This document shows positions 24,806 to 33,628 of a stretch of DNA of 64,000 bases, piece after piece. Where the stretch lies: NCBI GenBank assembly GCA_965246925.1, contig OZ251994.1, positions 248,001 through 312,000 of the forward strand, read 5' to 3'. The notes under the pieces were generated by a model. That model did no database searches and was not told the DNA's origin. It saw only the letters and a program-made list of their open reading frames with translations. Position 1 is the stretch's first letter. Every line of letters begins with the position of its first letter. The stretch is from JANPPS01 sp965246925. GTDB lineage: Bacteria > Pseudomonadota > Alphaproteobacteria > Acetobacterales > Acetobacteraceae. The position numbers and the translations under genes were made by a program.

Positions 24806-25108
24806 TTATTCCGCGCCTAAAGCGGGCTGCGGCACACGCTGCACGTTGATGCGGTCGGCCTGCTTCATGGCCTGCGCCATGTCGTAGGCAAGCTGCATTC
24901 CAGCCCACGAATCAGGGGTGCTGCCAAACGCCTTGGCGAGTCGGATCGCCATTTCGGTGGAGATGCCGCGCCGCTCGTTTACCAGCTCGGACAGGGCATT
25001 GCGCGAGATGCCAAGCGCCTTCGCGCCGTCCGTCACGCTTAAGCCCAAAGGTTCAAGGCACTCCTGCCGGACAATCCGGCCCGGATGCGGGGGGTTCTTC
25101 ATCGGCAT
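24806..25108 (-). CDS. higA: HigA-family antitoxin
   Basis: A 100-residue DNA-binding antitoxin. It begins PMKNPPHPGRIVRQECLEPL, the usual HigA N-terminus, followed by a helix-turn-helix (GLSVTDGAKALGISRNALSE). It lies 13 bases after the toxin gene. HigA normally binds and neutralises HigB and represses the operon. Confidence 0.93.
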   Translation of the reverse strand: MPMKNPPHPGRIVRQECLEPLGLSVTDGAKALGISRNALSELVNERRGISTEMAIRLAKAFGSTPDSWAGMQLAYDMAQAMKQADRINVQRVPQPALGAE

Positions 25109-25121
25109 GGTTTCAATCCTC

Positions 25122-25400
25122 CTAGTGGTAGTCGATCAGGTCCACGTCCACGGTGGCGGACCCTTCGAAGCGCCAGATAATCCGCCAGTTGGCGCGGACG
25201 GTGACGGCCCAGAAGCCCTTCAGGTCGCCCCTGAGCGGGTGCAACCGAAAGGTTGGCAGGTTCATTGCCTCCGGCTCGTTGGCTTGGTCCAGCACGGCAA
25301 GGATATTCAGCACCTTGTCGAGCATGTCCGCGCCGATCTGGCTGCGGTCGCCGCGCTCATACAGCCGTTTCAGCCCGCGATGTCGGAAGCTGATTATCAT
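25122..25400 (-). CDS. higB: HigB-family toxin (RelE/HigB-type mRNA endonuclease)
   Basis: A 92-residue toxin starting MIISFRHRGLKRLYERGD, with LHPLRGDLKGFWAVTVRANW followed by RIIWRF, the family core containing basic residues for RNA binding. It is the first gene of a higBA pair, the toxin-first order typical of this family. It sits in the accessory island between the TonB group and crtB. Confidence 0.93.
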   Translation of the reverse strand: MIISFRHRGLKRLYERGDRSQIGADMLDKVLNILAVLDQANEPEAMNLPTFRLHPLRGDLKGFWAVTVRANWRIIWRFEGSATVDVDLIDYH

Positions 25401-25608
25401 ATCGTGATGTAGCTTGTAGCCTGTCGCATGTCAATACATACACGAGCGGGCGCTCTGGAAGCGATATGGCTAGAACGGCAGATCGCCTTTCACCCGAACA
25501 TCGGTCGAGGATTTTGAAAAGAGAACTCGGACAGAATGGCCGATAAGCCGCCTGCAGAGCCTGTCGCTCCCACGACGCCTCAGAGCGGATCGGGTAGGTT
25601 GGCCTACC

Positions 25609-25749
25609 TCAGTCTGATCGGTTCGTTTCTTTCCTTTGATCAGCCGGCTGCTTAGCCCTGCGAATGTCTCGCCGCACCGACCGCAGTTCCCAGCCCAATA
25701 GGGCCACGAACAGCAGCATGAGGATGACCCACTCCCACTGGCCGATCAC
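25609..25749 (-). CDS. Small single-helix membrane protein coupled to crtB
   Basis: A 46-residue frame starting with GTG at 25749 that overlaps the crtB stop as GTGA. The protein has one membrane helix (WEWVILMLLFVALLGWEL) and a basic, hydrophilic tail (RSVRRDIRRAKQPADQRKE). The overlap, helix and positive-inside tail make it look real. It would be translated from the crtIB transcript, so a role near carotenoid synthesis is possible but unproven. Confidence 0.65.
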   Translation of the reverse strand: MIGQWEWVILMLLFVALLGWELRSVRRDIRRAKQPADQRKETNRSD

Positions 25750-26765
25750 GCGCGGCTCCGCACGGCGTCGCCGCGAGTTTCGCCTAAGCGCGTAAACAGA
25801 TCCAGCAGCCAGGCGATTTGCCCGTCCAAATTGCGGCGGGCAGCGCGATGGGTGGGGATGGCGCTGACCAGGAACTGCGCGGCCGGCAGCGGCAAAAGCG
25901 GGGTGGCGCGCACCGGAATGGGCGCGCGGAGCGTGCTTTGCGCGACCAGCAGCAGCTTCTGGGTGGGCGAGACCACGGCGCGGGTGGTCACGGAGTCATG
26001 GCCGCGCCGGGCGACCTCCCGGCCGATCTGACGGTAAAGGCGGCGAGCGGTGCCGATGCCGGGGCGGCAGTCCAGCGGCAGCAATGCCTCGCCAGGCGTG
26101 GCGCGCCGGTAGCAATTCTCCGCCGCCAGCAAGAGTCGGGCAATAACCGTGCCTAGCGCCGGGGTGAACGCCGGGTTGGCGACGAAGGCCGCCGGGTCCA
26201 GACCGGCCTCGCGCAGCCAGGCGTGCGGCAGATAGAGCCGCCCGGCCCGGGCATCCTCCCCCACGTCACGGGCGATGTTGCTGAGCTGCATAGCGATCCC
26301 CAAGTCGGTCGCCCGGGCCAGCGCATGCGGCGTGCGGGCGCCCATCAGCACCGCCATCATGGCGCCCACCGTGCCGGCCACCCGGGCGGCGTAGTCCTGC
26401 AGATCGTCGAGTGTCTCATACACCCGGCCCATGGCGTCCCAAGCAAAGCCCTCCAGCAGCGCGTTCAGCAGAGCGCGGGGGATGCCATGGTCCTGCACGA
26501 CACGGGCCAGCGCGCGGTCCGGCGCGAAATCATGCGGGCGGGCGGCAAAAACCGCGTCCAGCCGCGCATGCAGCATCGCCAGCGCCGGGCCGGGCGTCGG
26601 GCTATTGTCGATCGCGTCATCCGCGACCCGGCAGAACGCATACAGCGCCGTGGCCGGCGCATGCACCCGGCGCGGCAGCAGCAGCGCGGCGGCGTGGAAC
26701 GATTTGGAGCCACCCCGCAGCATGACCCGGCAGGCGGCGAGGTCGGTCTCAAACGTGTTGGGCAT
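25746..26765 (-). CDS. crtB: Phytoene synthase
   Basis: CrtB joins two GGPP molecules to make phytoene. The 339-residue product contains ALYAFCRVADDAIDNS and, later, LSNIARDVGEDARAGRLYLP, the two aspartate-rich regions of squalene/phytoene synthases. It overlaps the end of crtI by 17 bases, and its stop overlaps a small membrane-protein gene. Confidence 0.96.
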   Translation of the reverse strand: MPNTFETDLAACRVMLRGGSKSFHAAALLLPRRVHAPATALYAFCRVADDAIDNSPTPGPALAMLHARLDAVFAARPHDFAPDRALARVVQDHGIPRALLNALLEGFAWDAMGRVYETLDDLQDYAARVAGTVGAMMAVLMGARTPHALARATDLGIAMQLSNIARDVGEDARAGRLYLPHAWLREAGLDPAAFVANPAFTPALGTVIARLLLAAENCYRRATPGEALLPLDCRPGIGTARRLYRQIGREVARRGHDSVTTRAVVSPTQKLLLVAQSTLRAPIPVRATPLLPLPAAQFLVSAIPTHRAARRNLDGQIAWLLDLFTRLGETRGDAVRSRA

Positions 26766-28272
26766 GCGGCACGACCTCGTCTAAGACCTTGGCGGAACAC
26801 AACACACCGGGCAGCCCGGCGCCGGGATGGGTGCCTGCACCCACGAGAAACAGGCCCTTGATGTCCTCACTGACATTGTGCGGGCGGAACCAGGCGGATT
26901 GCGTAAGGATCGGCTCCATGCCAAACGCGGCCCCCTTGAATGAGCTGAGCCGGTCCTGGAAATCCTGTGGCGTCAGCACGTGCGACGTCACCAGCGCGGC
27001 CTCGAGCCCGGGCATGATACTGGCCTCGAGCGCCTGCATGATGCGGAGCCGGTAGGTTTCGGCAAACACAGTCCAATCCGTGCCGCTATCCAGATGCGGC
27101 ACGGGGGACAGCACATAGAAGCCGTCGCAGCCCGGCGGCGCCAATGACGGATCGGTCGCCGTCGGGCGGTGCAAATAGAGGCTGAAATCGTCGGCGACTT
27201 TGTGGTGTTCGAAGATGTCGGCCAGCAGCTCTTTATACCGCGGCCCCAGCAGGATCGTATGATGCGCCACATCCGGATACTGCCGCCTGGTGCCGAAATA
27301 CCAGACGAACAGGCTCATGGAATACCGCGCTCGCTCCACCCGGCGGTCCGTCCAGGTCCGGCGGTGTTCGGGCGCGATCAGGCCGCGATACGTCGTGGCG
27401 CTATCGGCATTGGACACCACGATCCCCGCCGCGATGGTGCTGCCATCGGCCAGCCGCACCCCGGTCGTGGCACCGTCCCGCACCAGAATCTCCTGCACTG
27501 GCGCGTTGCAGCGCACCGTGCCGACCTGCCCTTCGATCAGCCGGACCATCCCCGTCACCAGCGCGCCGGTCCCGCCCATGGCGAAATGCACGCCCCAATT
27601 CCGCTCCAGGAACGCAATCAACGCGTAGATCGAACTCGCCTGGAACGGATTGCCGCCGACCAGCAGCGGGTGGAAACTTAAAACCACCCGCAGCCGCGCG
27701 TCCTTGATGTGCCTGGCCACCAAGCCATGCACGCTGCGCCAGCCTTCGAGCTTGACGAGCGCCGGGGCGACGCGGGCCATGTCCGTCCAATGGCTGAATG
27801 GCACAGCGCCCAGCTGCTCGAATCCTACGCGGAAGATCGCCTCGCTTTGCGCCATGAAGCGGCGATAGCCGGCGACATCACCGGGGCTGAACCGCGCGAT
27901 CTCGGCCTCCATCGCCGCCGGGTCGCCGGTGTAGTCGAATGTGGCGCCGTCATGGAACCGGATGCGGTAGAACGGGGTGACGGGCCGCAGCTCCACATCA
28001 TCGGCCAGCGTTTGGCCACATAACGTCCATAATTCCTCAAGCAGAAACGGCGCGGTAACGATCGTGGGCCCGGCGTCGAACGTGAATCCGTCCTGCCGGT
28101 ACACGTAGGCCCGGCCCCCCGGCGCATCCAGCTGCTCCAGCACCGTTACCGCGTAGCCCTTGGCCCCGAGCCGGATGGCCGCCGCGAGTCCGCCGAAGCC
28201 GCTACCAATCACCACCGCCACAGGTCGGGTGGTGCCGGCCATCACGGGGGCGGGCAGGAGTGAGTCTGGCAT
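26749..28272 (-). CDS. crtI: Phytoene desaturase
   Basis: CrtI introduces the double bonds that convert phytoene to neurosporene or lycopene. The 507-residue product has the FAD motif VVIGSGFGGLAAAIRLGAKG near the N-terminus and ends with the family motif LFLVGAGTHPGAGLPGVL. It is first in the crtI-crtB-small ORF unit. A PpsR-type operator lies 12 bases upstream of its ATG. Confidence 0.97.
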   Translation of the reverse strand: MPDSLLPAPVMAGTTRPVAVVIGSGFGGLAAAIRLGAKGYAVTVLEQLDAPGGRAYVYRQDGFTFDAGPTIVTAPFLLEELWTLCGQTLADDVELRPVTPFYRIRFHDGATFDYTGDPAAMEAEIARFSPGDVAGYRRFMAQSEAIFRVGFEQLGAVPFSHWTDMARVAPALVKLEGWRSVHGLVARHIKDARLRVVLSFHPLLVGGNPFQASSIYALIAFLERNWGVHFAMGGTGALVTGMVRLIEGQVGTVRCNAPVQEILVRDGATTGVRLADGSTIAAGIVVSNADSATTYRGLIAPEHRRTWTDRRVERARYSMSLFVWYFGTRRQYPDVAHHTILLGPRYKELLADIFEHHKVADDFSLYLHRPTATDPSLAPPGCDGFYVLSPVPHLDSGTDWTVFAETYRLRIMQALEASIMPGLEAALVTSHVLTPQDFQDRLSSFKGAAFGMEPILTQSAWFRPHNVSEDIKGLFLVGAGTHPGAGLPGVLCSAKVLDEVVPHAQHV

Positions 28273-28283
28273 TACACCGGAAG

Positions 28284-28301
28284 TGTAAGCCTATCCTGAC
28301 A
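28284..28301. promoter_or_regulatory. PpsR/CrtJ operator upstream of crtI
   Basis: TGTAAGCCTATCCTGACA is a perfect TGT-N12-ACA site directly before crtI. It overlaps a second palindrome, TTACACCGGAAGTGTAA (28273-28289). No clear second TGT-N12-ACA copy is seen at 7-8 bp spacing. Confidence 0.75.
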
Positions 28302-28336
28302 CTCCTGAGAAGGGGGTATGTTCGTCCGGGACGAGG

Positions 28337-30976
28337 CTAATAGGGCTCCAGCAGCCGCTCGATGTAATCGAGCTCGTTCTGAGGCCGGCCGCGCTCGGCA
28401 CCGCGCCGGCGCAACTCGTCCTGAAGGGCGCGGCCCCGCGCGGCTTCCATCTCGTCCGGCACATGTACGTCACCGCTCTCCGCGCCACCTACGCCGCTGG
28501 GCGCCGGGCGGCCGAGCGGGTCGCGCCGGGCCATACGCCGGCGGCCCGGGCCCGGCGTGTCCCCCTCGCCGCGGCCCGGCTGACCCAGGCCCTGGCCGTC
28601 CTTGTTGCCTTGTCCCTGACCCTGGCCTTGCCCGCCGGGCTCCTCACCCTGGCCGTCATCGCCTTCGCCCTCACCCTGCTCGCCCGTGCCGAACTGCCGG
28701 GCGACCTGCTGACCCATATCGCGCCCGCCTTTCTGCAGCGCCTCGATCGCACGCTGCTGAGCGGCGCTCGGGTCCTGCCCGCGGCTCATCGCCTCTCCGG
28801 CCTCCCGCATCGCAAGGTCGGCCTCGCCCAGGCTGGGCGGCACTTGGCCGGTCAGGTCGCCAAACCGCTGCATCAGCTCACCCAGGGCCCGGCGCAGCGC
28901 CTTCTGTGTTCGCGCGTCCTGATCGGACGTGCCGGGCTTCGCGGCACCGCCGGGTGGACCGACCGGCTGCATGTGATCCAGCAGGCCGCCCTCGCGTTTC
29001 ACCATATCCTGCACCGCGCTCTGCTGCTGGCGCCCACGCTCCCGCCGCTCGGCATTGCGCTGCTCACGCGCCTCACCCGATTCCGGGCGGGCGTTCTGCA
29101 ACTCCTCCAGCAGCTTTTCGAGCTCCGCCATCTTCTGCTTCGCATCCGGCATCCGGCCCTCCTTGGCCGATTGCTGCGGCTGCTGCGCCTTGCGGTCCAG
29201 CTCCCGCCCATTCATCTGCGGGGAGCCGGGGTCGAACGGCGGGGCAGAATTCTCCTTCAAGGCCTGCTCGTTCAACGCCTCCAGCTGCCGCTGGATCGCC
29301 TCCCGCAGCTCCTGCGTGCGCTTATCGATCTCGGCCTGCTGCGCGTCGGACGGCTTGTCCTGGGCGGATTTGGGGTCGTCCGGCTTTTCCGCGCCGGGCT
29401 TGTCTTCGTTGGGCTTGTCTTCGTTGAGCTTGTCTCCGTTGGGCTTCTCTGGGGATGTGTTGAGAGCATCGCGCAGCTTCTCCCGGGCTGCTTCCAGCGC
29501 CTTGGACGTGCGATCCAATTCGCCGTCCTCCAGCGCCAAAGCGAGCGCCCACATCCGGGCCTGCGCCTCATCCACCGTCTCCGGCCCTCGCCCCCGCTGT
29601 AGCAGGGAGGCGATGGCGCGGAGATTGAGCAGGATTTGCTCTGACTGCTCGAACGCCTCCGGATGCGCGGCAATGCCATCCAACGCACTCCGTGCCTGGT
29701 TCCGCGCCGGCTCGTCAAGCGTGAGGCTCAGCTGGCGACGGATGGCAATCACAGCCTGTGCTACGGGATTGCGGAACGGGCGCTCCGGCAAGGTCAGCGC
29801 AGCGCCAGGGCTGGCGCCGGTCTGGCCCGGCACGTCCCGCGCGACGATCCGCCCGGTTACGGGCAGGCCAGCCCACGGATGAGCCGTAAGGTCCGGCGCC
29901 GCGACGCCGCGGGCGGTCCTCAACGAAGGTTTCAGCGGTAGCGGCACCATCAGCGGTGGCGCGTCCGGACGGTCCCGCAGGTGGAGTTCGGCCTGCACGC
30001 TGGCGAGGCCGTAATCATCCTCCGCCCGCCATGGCAGCCTCGTCTGCAAACTGGGCTGGCCGTTGGCCGAGCCCTGGCCGGGTGCCTCCGTGAACGCGGC
30101 GGCCGGCGGCAGGTCCGGCGTGACCGACACGGTCCAGTCGGCCAACTTCTCCGTGCGCACGCTCACGGCCAAACGGCCGGATGCTGTCAGCGTCGCAATG
30201 GTTTGGAAACTGGTGCTGTCCAGCGGTTCGAACGACATGGCGGCGCCGTCCTGCAGCATAACCGGAGTGGCGCTGGCGCCCGTGACGTTCAGGGTAAGCT
30301 TGCTCCCGGTTGGTACGGTCACTGCCGGGTCGGTGGACGCCAGAAGCCGGGGTGGCAGGCCGGTATAGGCGGGGGGCGTGATCCAGGCCTGGATCTGGGC
30401 GGCGGCGGACGGGACCGGCGCGGGCCAGCCCGGCATCACGGCGCGCGCCAGCCGCGGCCCCGCTTCCGGCCCTGCGATCACCAGCGCGGCGATGAACAGC
30501 ACGGCCATAGCGCCCCGGAGCGCGCGCGGGTCCCGGGCCGGCAAGCCTGGCCGCGGCGCAACCACACGGAGCTTGGCGGCACTCGCGGCCACTCGGCGCA
30601 GGTGTTCGCGCCATAGCGCCTGGGCTTCCGGCGAAGCGTCCGTAGGGCGATCGCTCAAGACGGCCAGCGGACGGTGTTTTACGCCGGAGCCGCGTTCGAG
30701 CCGGCGGTCCACCTCATCCGCGGTGGGCGGCCTGAGCTGGCGGAGCCCGCGCCACAGCAACAGCCCACACCCGGCAGCGGCGATGGCCAAGGCGCCGAAC
30801 CGGGCCGCCTGGGGCAGCAAGGACGTAACGTTCAGCAACGACAGAACGAGATAGGTGCCAGCCACGCCGGCCGGCGGCCACAATGCAGGCCAAAGCCGCT
30901 CCCACCGCATCGCGAGCCGGGTCAAGGCGCGCTTCCGCGCCAGGGCCGCCATCTGCTGTATGGAGCCGTCCGTCAC
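28337..30976 (-). CDS. DUF4175 (TIGR02302 family) large membrane protein
   Basis: An 879-residue protein: two hydrophobic segments near the N-terminus (about residues 35-70), another near 150 (AVLFIAALVIAGPEAG), then a long periplasmic region. The C-terminal half is rich in Gln, Glu, Pro and Lys with coiled-coil stretches (QQSAVQDMVKREGGLLDHMQ) and ends with ELDYIERLLEPY. The conserved ENSAPPFDPGSPQMNG segment matches the TIGR02302 family, whose function is unknown. I choose GTG at 30976, which overlaps the lysA stop as GTGA, over an upstream start at 31009. It lies downstream of lysA, and the crtI operator separates it from crtI. Confidence 0.82.
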   Translation of the reverse strand: MTDGSIQQMAALARKRALTRLAMRWERLWPALWPPAGVAGTYLVLSLLNVTSLLPQAARFGALAIAAAGCGLLLWRGLRQLRPPTADEVDRRLERGSGVKHRPLAVLSDRPTDASPEAQALWREHLRRVAASAAKLRVVAPRPGLPARDPRALRGAMAVLFIAALVIAGPEAGPRLARAVMPGWPAPVPSAAAQIQAWITPPAYTGLPPRLLASTDPAVTVPTGSKLTLNVTGASATPVMLQDGAAMSFEPLDSTSFQTIATLTASGRLAVSVRTEKLADWTVSVTPDLPPAAAFTEAPGQGSANGQPSLQTRLPWRAEDDYGLASVQAELHLRDRPDAPPLMVPLPLKPSLRTARGVAAPDLTAHPWAGLPVTGRIVARDVPGQTGASPGAALTLPERPFRNPVAQAVIAIRRQLSLTLDEPARNQARSALDGIAAHPEAFEQSEQILLNLRAIASLLQRGRGPETVDEAQARMWALALALEDGELDRTSKALEAAREKLRDALNTSPEKPNGDKLNEDKPNEDKPGAEKPDDPKSAQDKPSDAQQAEIDKRTQELREAIQRQLEALNEQALKENSAPPFDPGSPQMNGRELDRKAQQPQQSAKEGRMPDAKQKMAELEKLLEELQNARPESGEAREQRNAERRERGRQQQSAVQDMVKREGGLLDHMQPVGPPGGAAKPGTSDQDARTQKALRRALGELMQRFGDLTGQVPPSLGEADLAMREAGEAMSRGQDPSAAQQRAIEALQKGGRDMGQQVARQFGTGEQGEGEGDDGQGEEPGGQGQGQGQGNKDGQGLGQPGRGEGDTPGPGRRRMARRDPLGRPAPSGVGGAESGDVHVPDEMEAARGRALQDELRRRGAERGRPQNELDYIERLLEPY
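29399..29445. repeat. 15-bp tandem repeat inside the DUF4175 gene
   Basis: About three copies of a CTTGTCTTCGTTGGG unit encode repeated Lys-Pro-Asn-Glu-Asp blocks on the - strand. Length is likely variable between strains. Confidence 0.7.
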
Positions 30977-32301
30977 CCGAGCCAGTCTGGCATCAGCTCG
31001 CCATCCCACAGCGCCTCAAGCGGCTGGCGCGCGCGGATCGTGGCCCAGCGGTCACCGTCCACTAGGGCCTGCGCGGCCAGTGGCCGGGCGTTGTAGGTCG
31101 AGCTCATGACAGAACCATATGCGCCTGCATCGAGGATCGCCAAGCGCGCATTGGGCCGGAGCGCTGGTAGAGCGCGCCCGTGGGCGAAAATGTCCCCGCT
31201 CTCACACACGGGCCCCACGATGTCGGCCGGTGCATGTGGCTGGACGGCGTCGTAGGCGCTGAGCGGCACGATACCGTGCCAGGATTCGTACATCGCCGGA
31301 CGGATTAGGTCGTTCATGGCGGCGTCCAGCACGACGAAGCGGCGGCCAGCCTGTTTCACCAGCACGACGGACGTAAGCAATAGGCCGGACGGTCCGGCCA
31401 GCCATCGCCCCGGCTCGATCGCCAGCCGGACACCAAGGCCGCCCAGCGTCTGCCGGATCACCCCGGCCAGCGCTTCGGGCAACGGCACCGGCTCATCACG
31501 GTAGGCGATGCCCATGCCACCGCCGCAATCGACGATATCGACGGTCTGGCCCATGGCGCGCAGCGTACGCACCAACTCGGCCGCGCGGAGATAGGCGGCG
31601 CGGAATGGTGCCATGGTAAGAATCTGGCTGCCAATATGCAGGCTGAGGCCCACCGGCTCGATCTCCGGCAGCGCGGCCGCGTGAGTATAGAGTGCCGCCG
31701 CGTCCTGGTAGGCGATGCCGAACTTATTATCGGCGCGCCCGGTAGTGATCTTGGCGTGCGTGCCGGCGTCCACGTCCGGATTGATGCGGAGCGCCACCTT
31801 CGCCGTGCGGCCCATGCCGGCGGCGATGGCCGATAGCATGGCCAGCTCCTCCGCGCTTTCGACGTTGAACTGGCCCACCCCATGCTCGAGCGCGAGGCGA
31901 AGCTCCCAATCTGCTTTTCCGACGCCGGCGAACACGATGCGGGCCGGGGGGATGCCTGCGGTGATGGCGCGCATGACCTCACCGCCGCTCACCACGTCGG
32001 CGCCAGCGCCGGCCTGGTGCGCGATGCGCAGCAGAGCCAGGTGATCGTTGGCCTTGACCGCATAATGTATGCTGAGCGGCAGGTCGTGAAACACACGCTG
32101 CAGCTGAGCCAACCGCCCCCTGAACGTGCCGGCCGAGATGACCCAGGTGGGCGTGCCCAGCGCATCCGCGATGGCGTTAAGCGGCACTCCCTCCAGCAAA
32201 AGGCCGTCCATGGCGTGCATGGAGAGCTGCGGCCGCGCGGCGATCAGCTCCTGCGTGGTTGGATCAGTATCGGGGGATAGAACGGCGGGATGCATCATCA
32301 C
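30973..32301 (-). CDS. lysA: Diaminopimelate decarboxylase
   Basis: LysA is the PLP enzyme for the last step of lysine synthesis. The 442-residue product has the PLP lysine in SIHYAVKANDHLALLRIAHQ, the glycine loop DCGGGMGIAYRDEPVP and the active-site cysteine motif GPVCESGDIFAHGRALP. The start can be GTG at 32301, which overlaps the small lipoprotein stop as GTGA, or the ATGs at 32298 and 32295. The small lipoprotein gene upstream and lysA form the usual lptM-lysA pair. Confidence 0.95.
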   Translation of the reverse strand: MMMHPAVLSPDTDPTTQELIAARPQLSMHAMDGLLLEGVPLNAIADALGTPTWVISAGTFRGRLAQLQRVFHDLPLSIHYAVKANDHLALLRIAHQAGAGADVVSGGEVMRAITAGIPPARIVFAGVGKADWELRLALEHGVGQFNVESAEELAMLSAIAAGMGRTAKVALRINPDVDAGTHAKITTGRADNKFGIAYQDAAALYTHAAALPEIEPVGLSLHIGSQILTMAPFRAAYLRAAELVRTLRAMGQTVDIVDCGGGMGIAYRDEPVPLPEALAGVIRQTLGGLGVRLAIEPGRWLAGPSGLLLTSVVLVKQAGRRFVVLDAAMNDLIRPAMYESWHGIVPLSAYDAVQPHAPADIVGPVCESGDIFAHGRALPALRPNARLAILDAGAYGSVMSSTYNARPLAAQALVDGDRWATIRARQPLEALWDGELMPDWLG

Positions 32302-32420
32302 CGGGACGGGTACGACCGCGGGTATCTGACCTCATCGGGCGGACCCGGCGGAACGGGTGCGCCCTTCTTGCCGCACCCAGCCACCGTGAGCAGCAACAGC
32401 ACCAAGACAAGCGCCCTTAT
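32298..32420 (-). CDS. Small lipoprotein, LptM/YifL-like
   Basis: Before lysA, the - strand encodes RALVLVLLLLTVAGCGKKGA and then a short Pro-rich tail ending in RSYPSR. The lipobox VAGC followed by GKKG is the signature of the LptM/YifL family, whose gene commonly precedes lysA. Its TGA overlaps the lysA GTG (GTGA). The start is unclear: in this frame the codon before RAL is ATA (32418-32420), overlapping the TAA of the gene upstream, and the only ordinary start is TTG at 32405, which would give a short signal peptide without basic residues. Confidence 0.7.
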   Translation of the reverse strand: MRALVLVLLLLTVAGCGKKGAPVPPGPPDEVRYPRSYPSR

Positions 32421-33532
32421 TTGGGGGCCACGCCGAATTTGCCGCCCCGCATTTCCAGCACCACGACGCCTGCGGTGCTGGCCGGGTCGCGGCCTTGGGT
32501 GAAGGTGAAGGGGCCCATCACGCCGTCATTCTTTGTAGTCAGCAGGGCCTCGCGGATCTTTTCCGGCTCGGCCGCGCCGGCCCGGGTGATGGCGGCGGCA
32601 ACGATGTGTAGGCAGTCGTAGGCCTGGGCGGCAAACTGGTCCGGGTCCTTATTGAAGCGGGCGCGGAATTTGCTGACGAACGCTTCATTCATCGCGTCGG
32701 GCTTGGCAATGAACCAGGGACTGCCGACCAGCAATCCATCCGCCGCCACGCCAGCGATCTCACCGAGTTTAGGCGAGTTGCTGCCGTTGCCGCCGATGAA
32801 CAACGTCTCCTTGCCGATCCCCAGCGCGCGCGCCTGCAACAGCACGCCCGACACCGGCTCCACCAGGGCGGAAACGCCGATCGCGTCCGGCTTCAGCCCT
32901 TTTACCTTTGTCAGTTGCGCGCTGAAATCGGTGTCCTTGCTGCCGAAGCTCTCAATCGTGAGAACCTGAAGGCCGGCTTTTTCGGCGGCGGCCTTCATGG
33001 TGTCGAAGCCGGATTTCGAAAACGCGTCGTCATTGGCGTACATCAGCGCCACGGTCTTCACCCCCCGCGCCTTGGCGGCGGCGAGCGTCACCGGGATCAC
33101 ATCGCTTTCCGGCAGGCTAGTACGGAAGACATAAGGGCCGATGTCGGTGATCCCGGCGGCCGTAGTACTGGTGCCGATGATGGGAATTTTACGCTCGTTC
33201 ACCACCGGGCCCACGGCGAACATTTCGTTGCTGAGGGTGGGGCCGATCACGGTCACGACCTTGTCCCGGCCGATCAGCTTGCGAGCGGCGTTGATGGCCT
33301 GGTCCTTGTTTCCCGCGCTGTCCTCGATGGTGAGCTGAACCTTGCGGCCCAGCACGCCTTTTTCATTCACCTCGTCCAGCGCCAGTTCCAGCCCGGCACG
33401 GATCGCCGTGCCATATGCGGCGCTAGGGCCGGACAAAATTTCGACGGCGCCAATCTGAATCGGCGCTTCCTCCGCACGCGCTGCCAGCGGCAGGGTCAGC
33501 AGGGCGGCAATCAGCAATTCTCTACGGCGCAT
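32417..33532 (-). CDS. Branched-chain amino acid-type ABC transporter substrate-binding protein
   Basis: A periplasmic LivK/LivJ-type binding protein. The 371-residue precursor has a signal peptide (MRRRELLIAALLTLPLAARA) followed by IQIGAVEILSGPSAAYGTAI, the family N-terminus, and the type 1 periplasmic fold throughout. ATG at 33532 is chosen over 33562 because it puts the basic signal start first and has GGGGAT upstream. No permease or ATPase genes are adjacent, so it is an orphan. The ligand cannot be deduced. Confidence 0.9.
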   Translation of the reverse strand: MRRRELLIAALLTLPLAARAEEAPIQIGAVEILSGPSAAYGTAIRAGLELALDEVNEKGVLGRKVQLTIEDSAGNKDQAINAARKLIGRDKVVTVIGPTLSNEMFAVGPVVNERKIPIIGTSTTAAGITDIGPYVFRTSLPESDVIPVTLAAAKARGVKTVALMYANDDAFSKSGFDTMKAAAEKAGLQVLTIESFGSKDTDFSAQLTKVKGLKPDAIGVSALVEPVSGVLLQARALGIGKETLFIGGNGSNSPKLGEIAGVAADGLLVGSPWFIAKPDAMNEAFVSKFRARFNKDPDQFAAQAYDCLHIVAAAITRAGAAEPEKIREALLTTKNDGVMGPFTFTQGRDPASTAGVVVLEMRGGKFGVAPK

Positions 33533-33628
33533 CGTATCCCCAAGATTCATTTGTGCGTTCATTTTGCGCGGACCGTAGCCGAACCCGCCAGCGGAGGCTA
33601 CTAAACCTACCTGAAAGCCCGAGGCAAC

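Noticed and set aside
25536..25655. A 39-codon + strand frame (MADKPPAEPVAPTTPQ...)
   Set aside because: No family recognised, weak ribosome site, and it overlaps the end of the better supported small gene after crtB. Left out as a gene.
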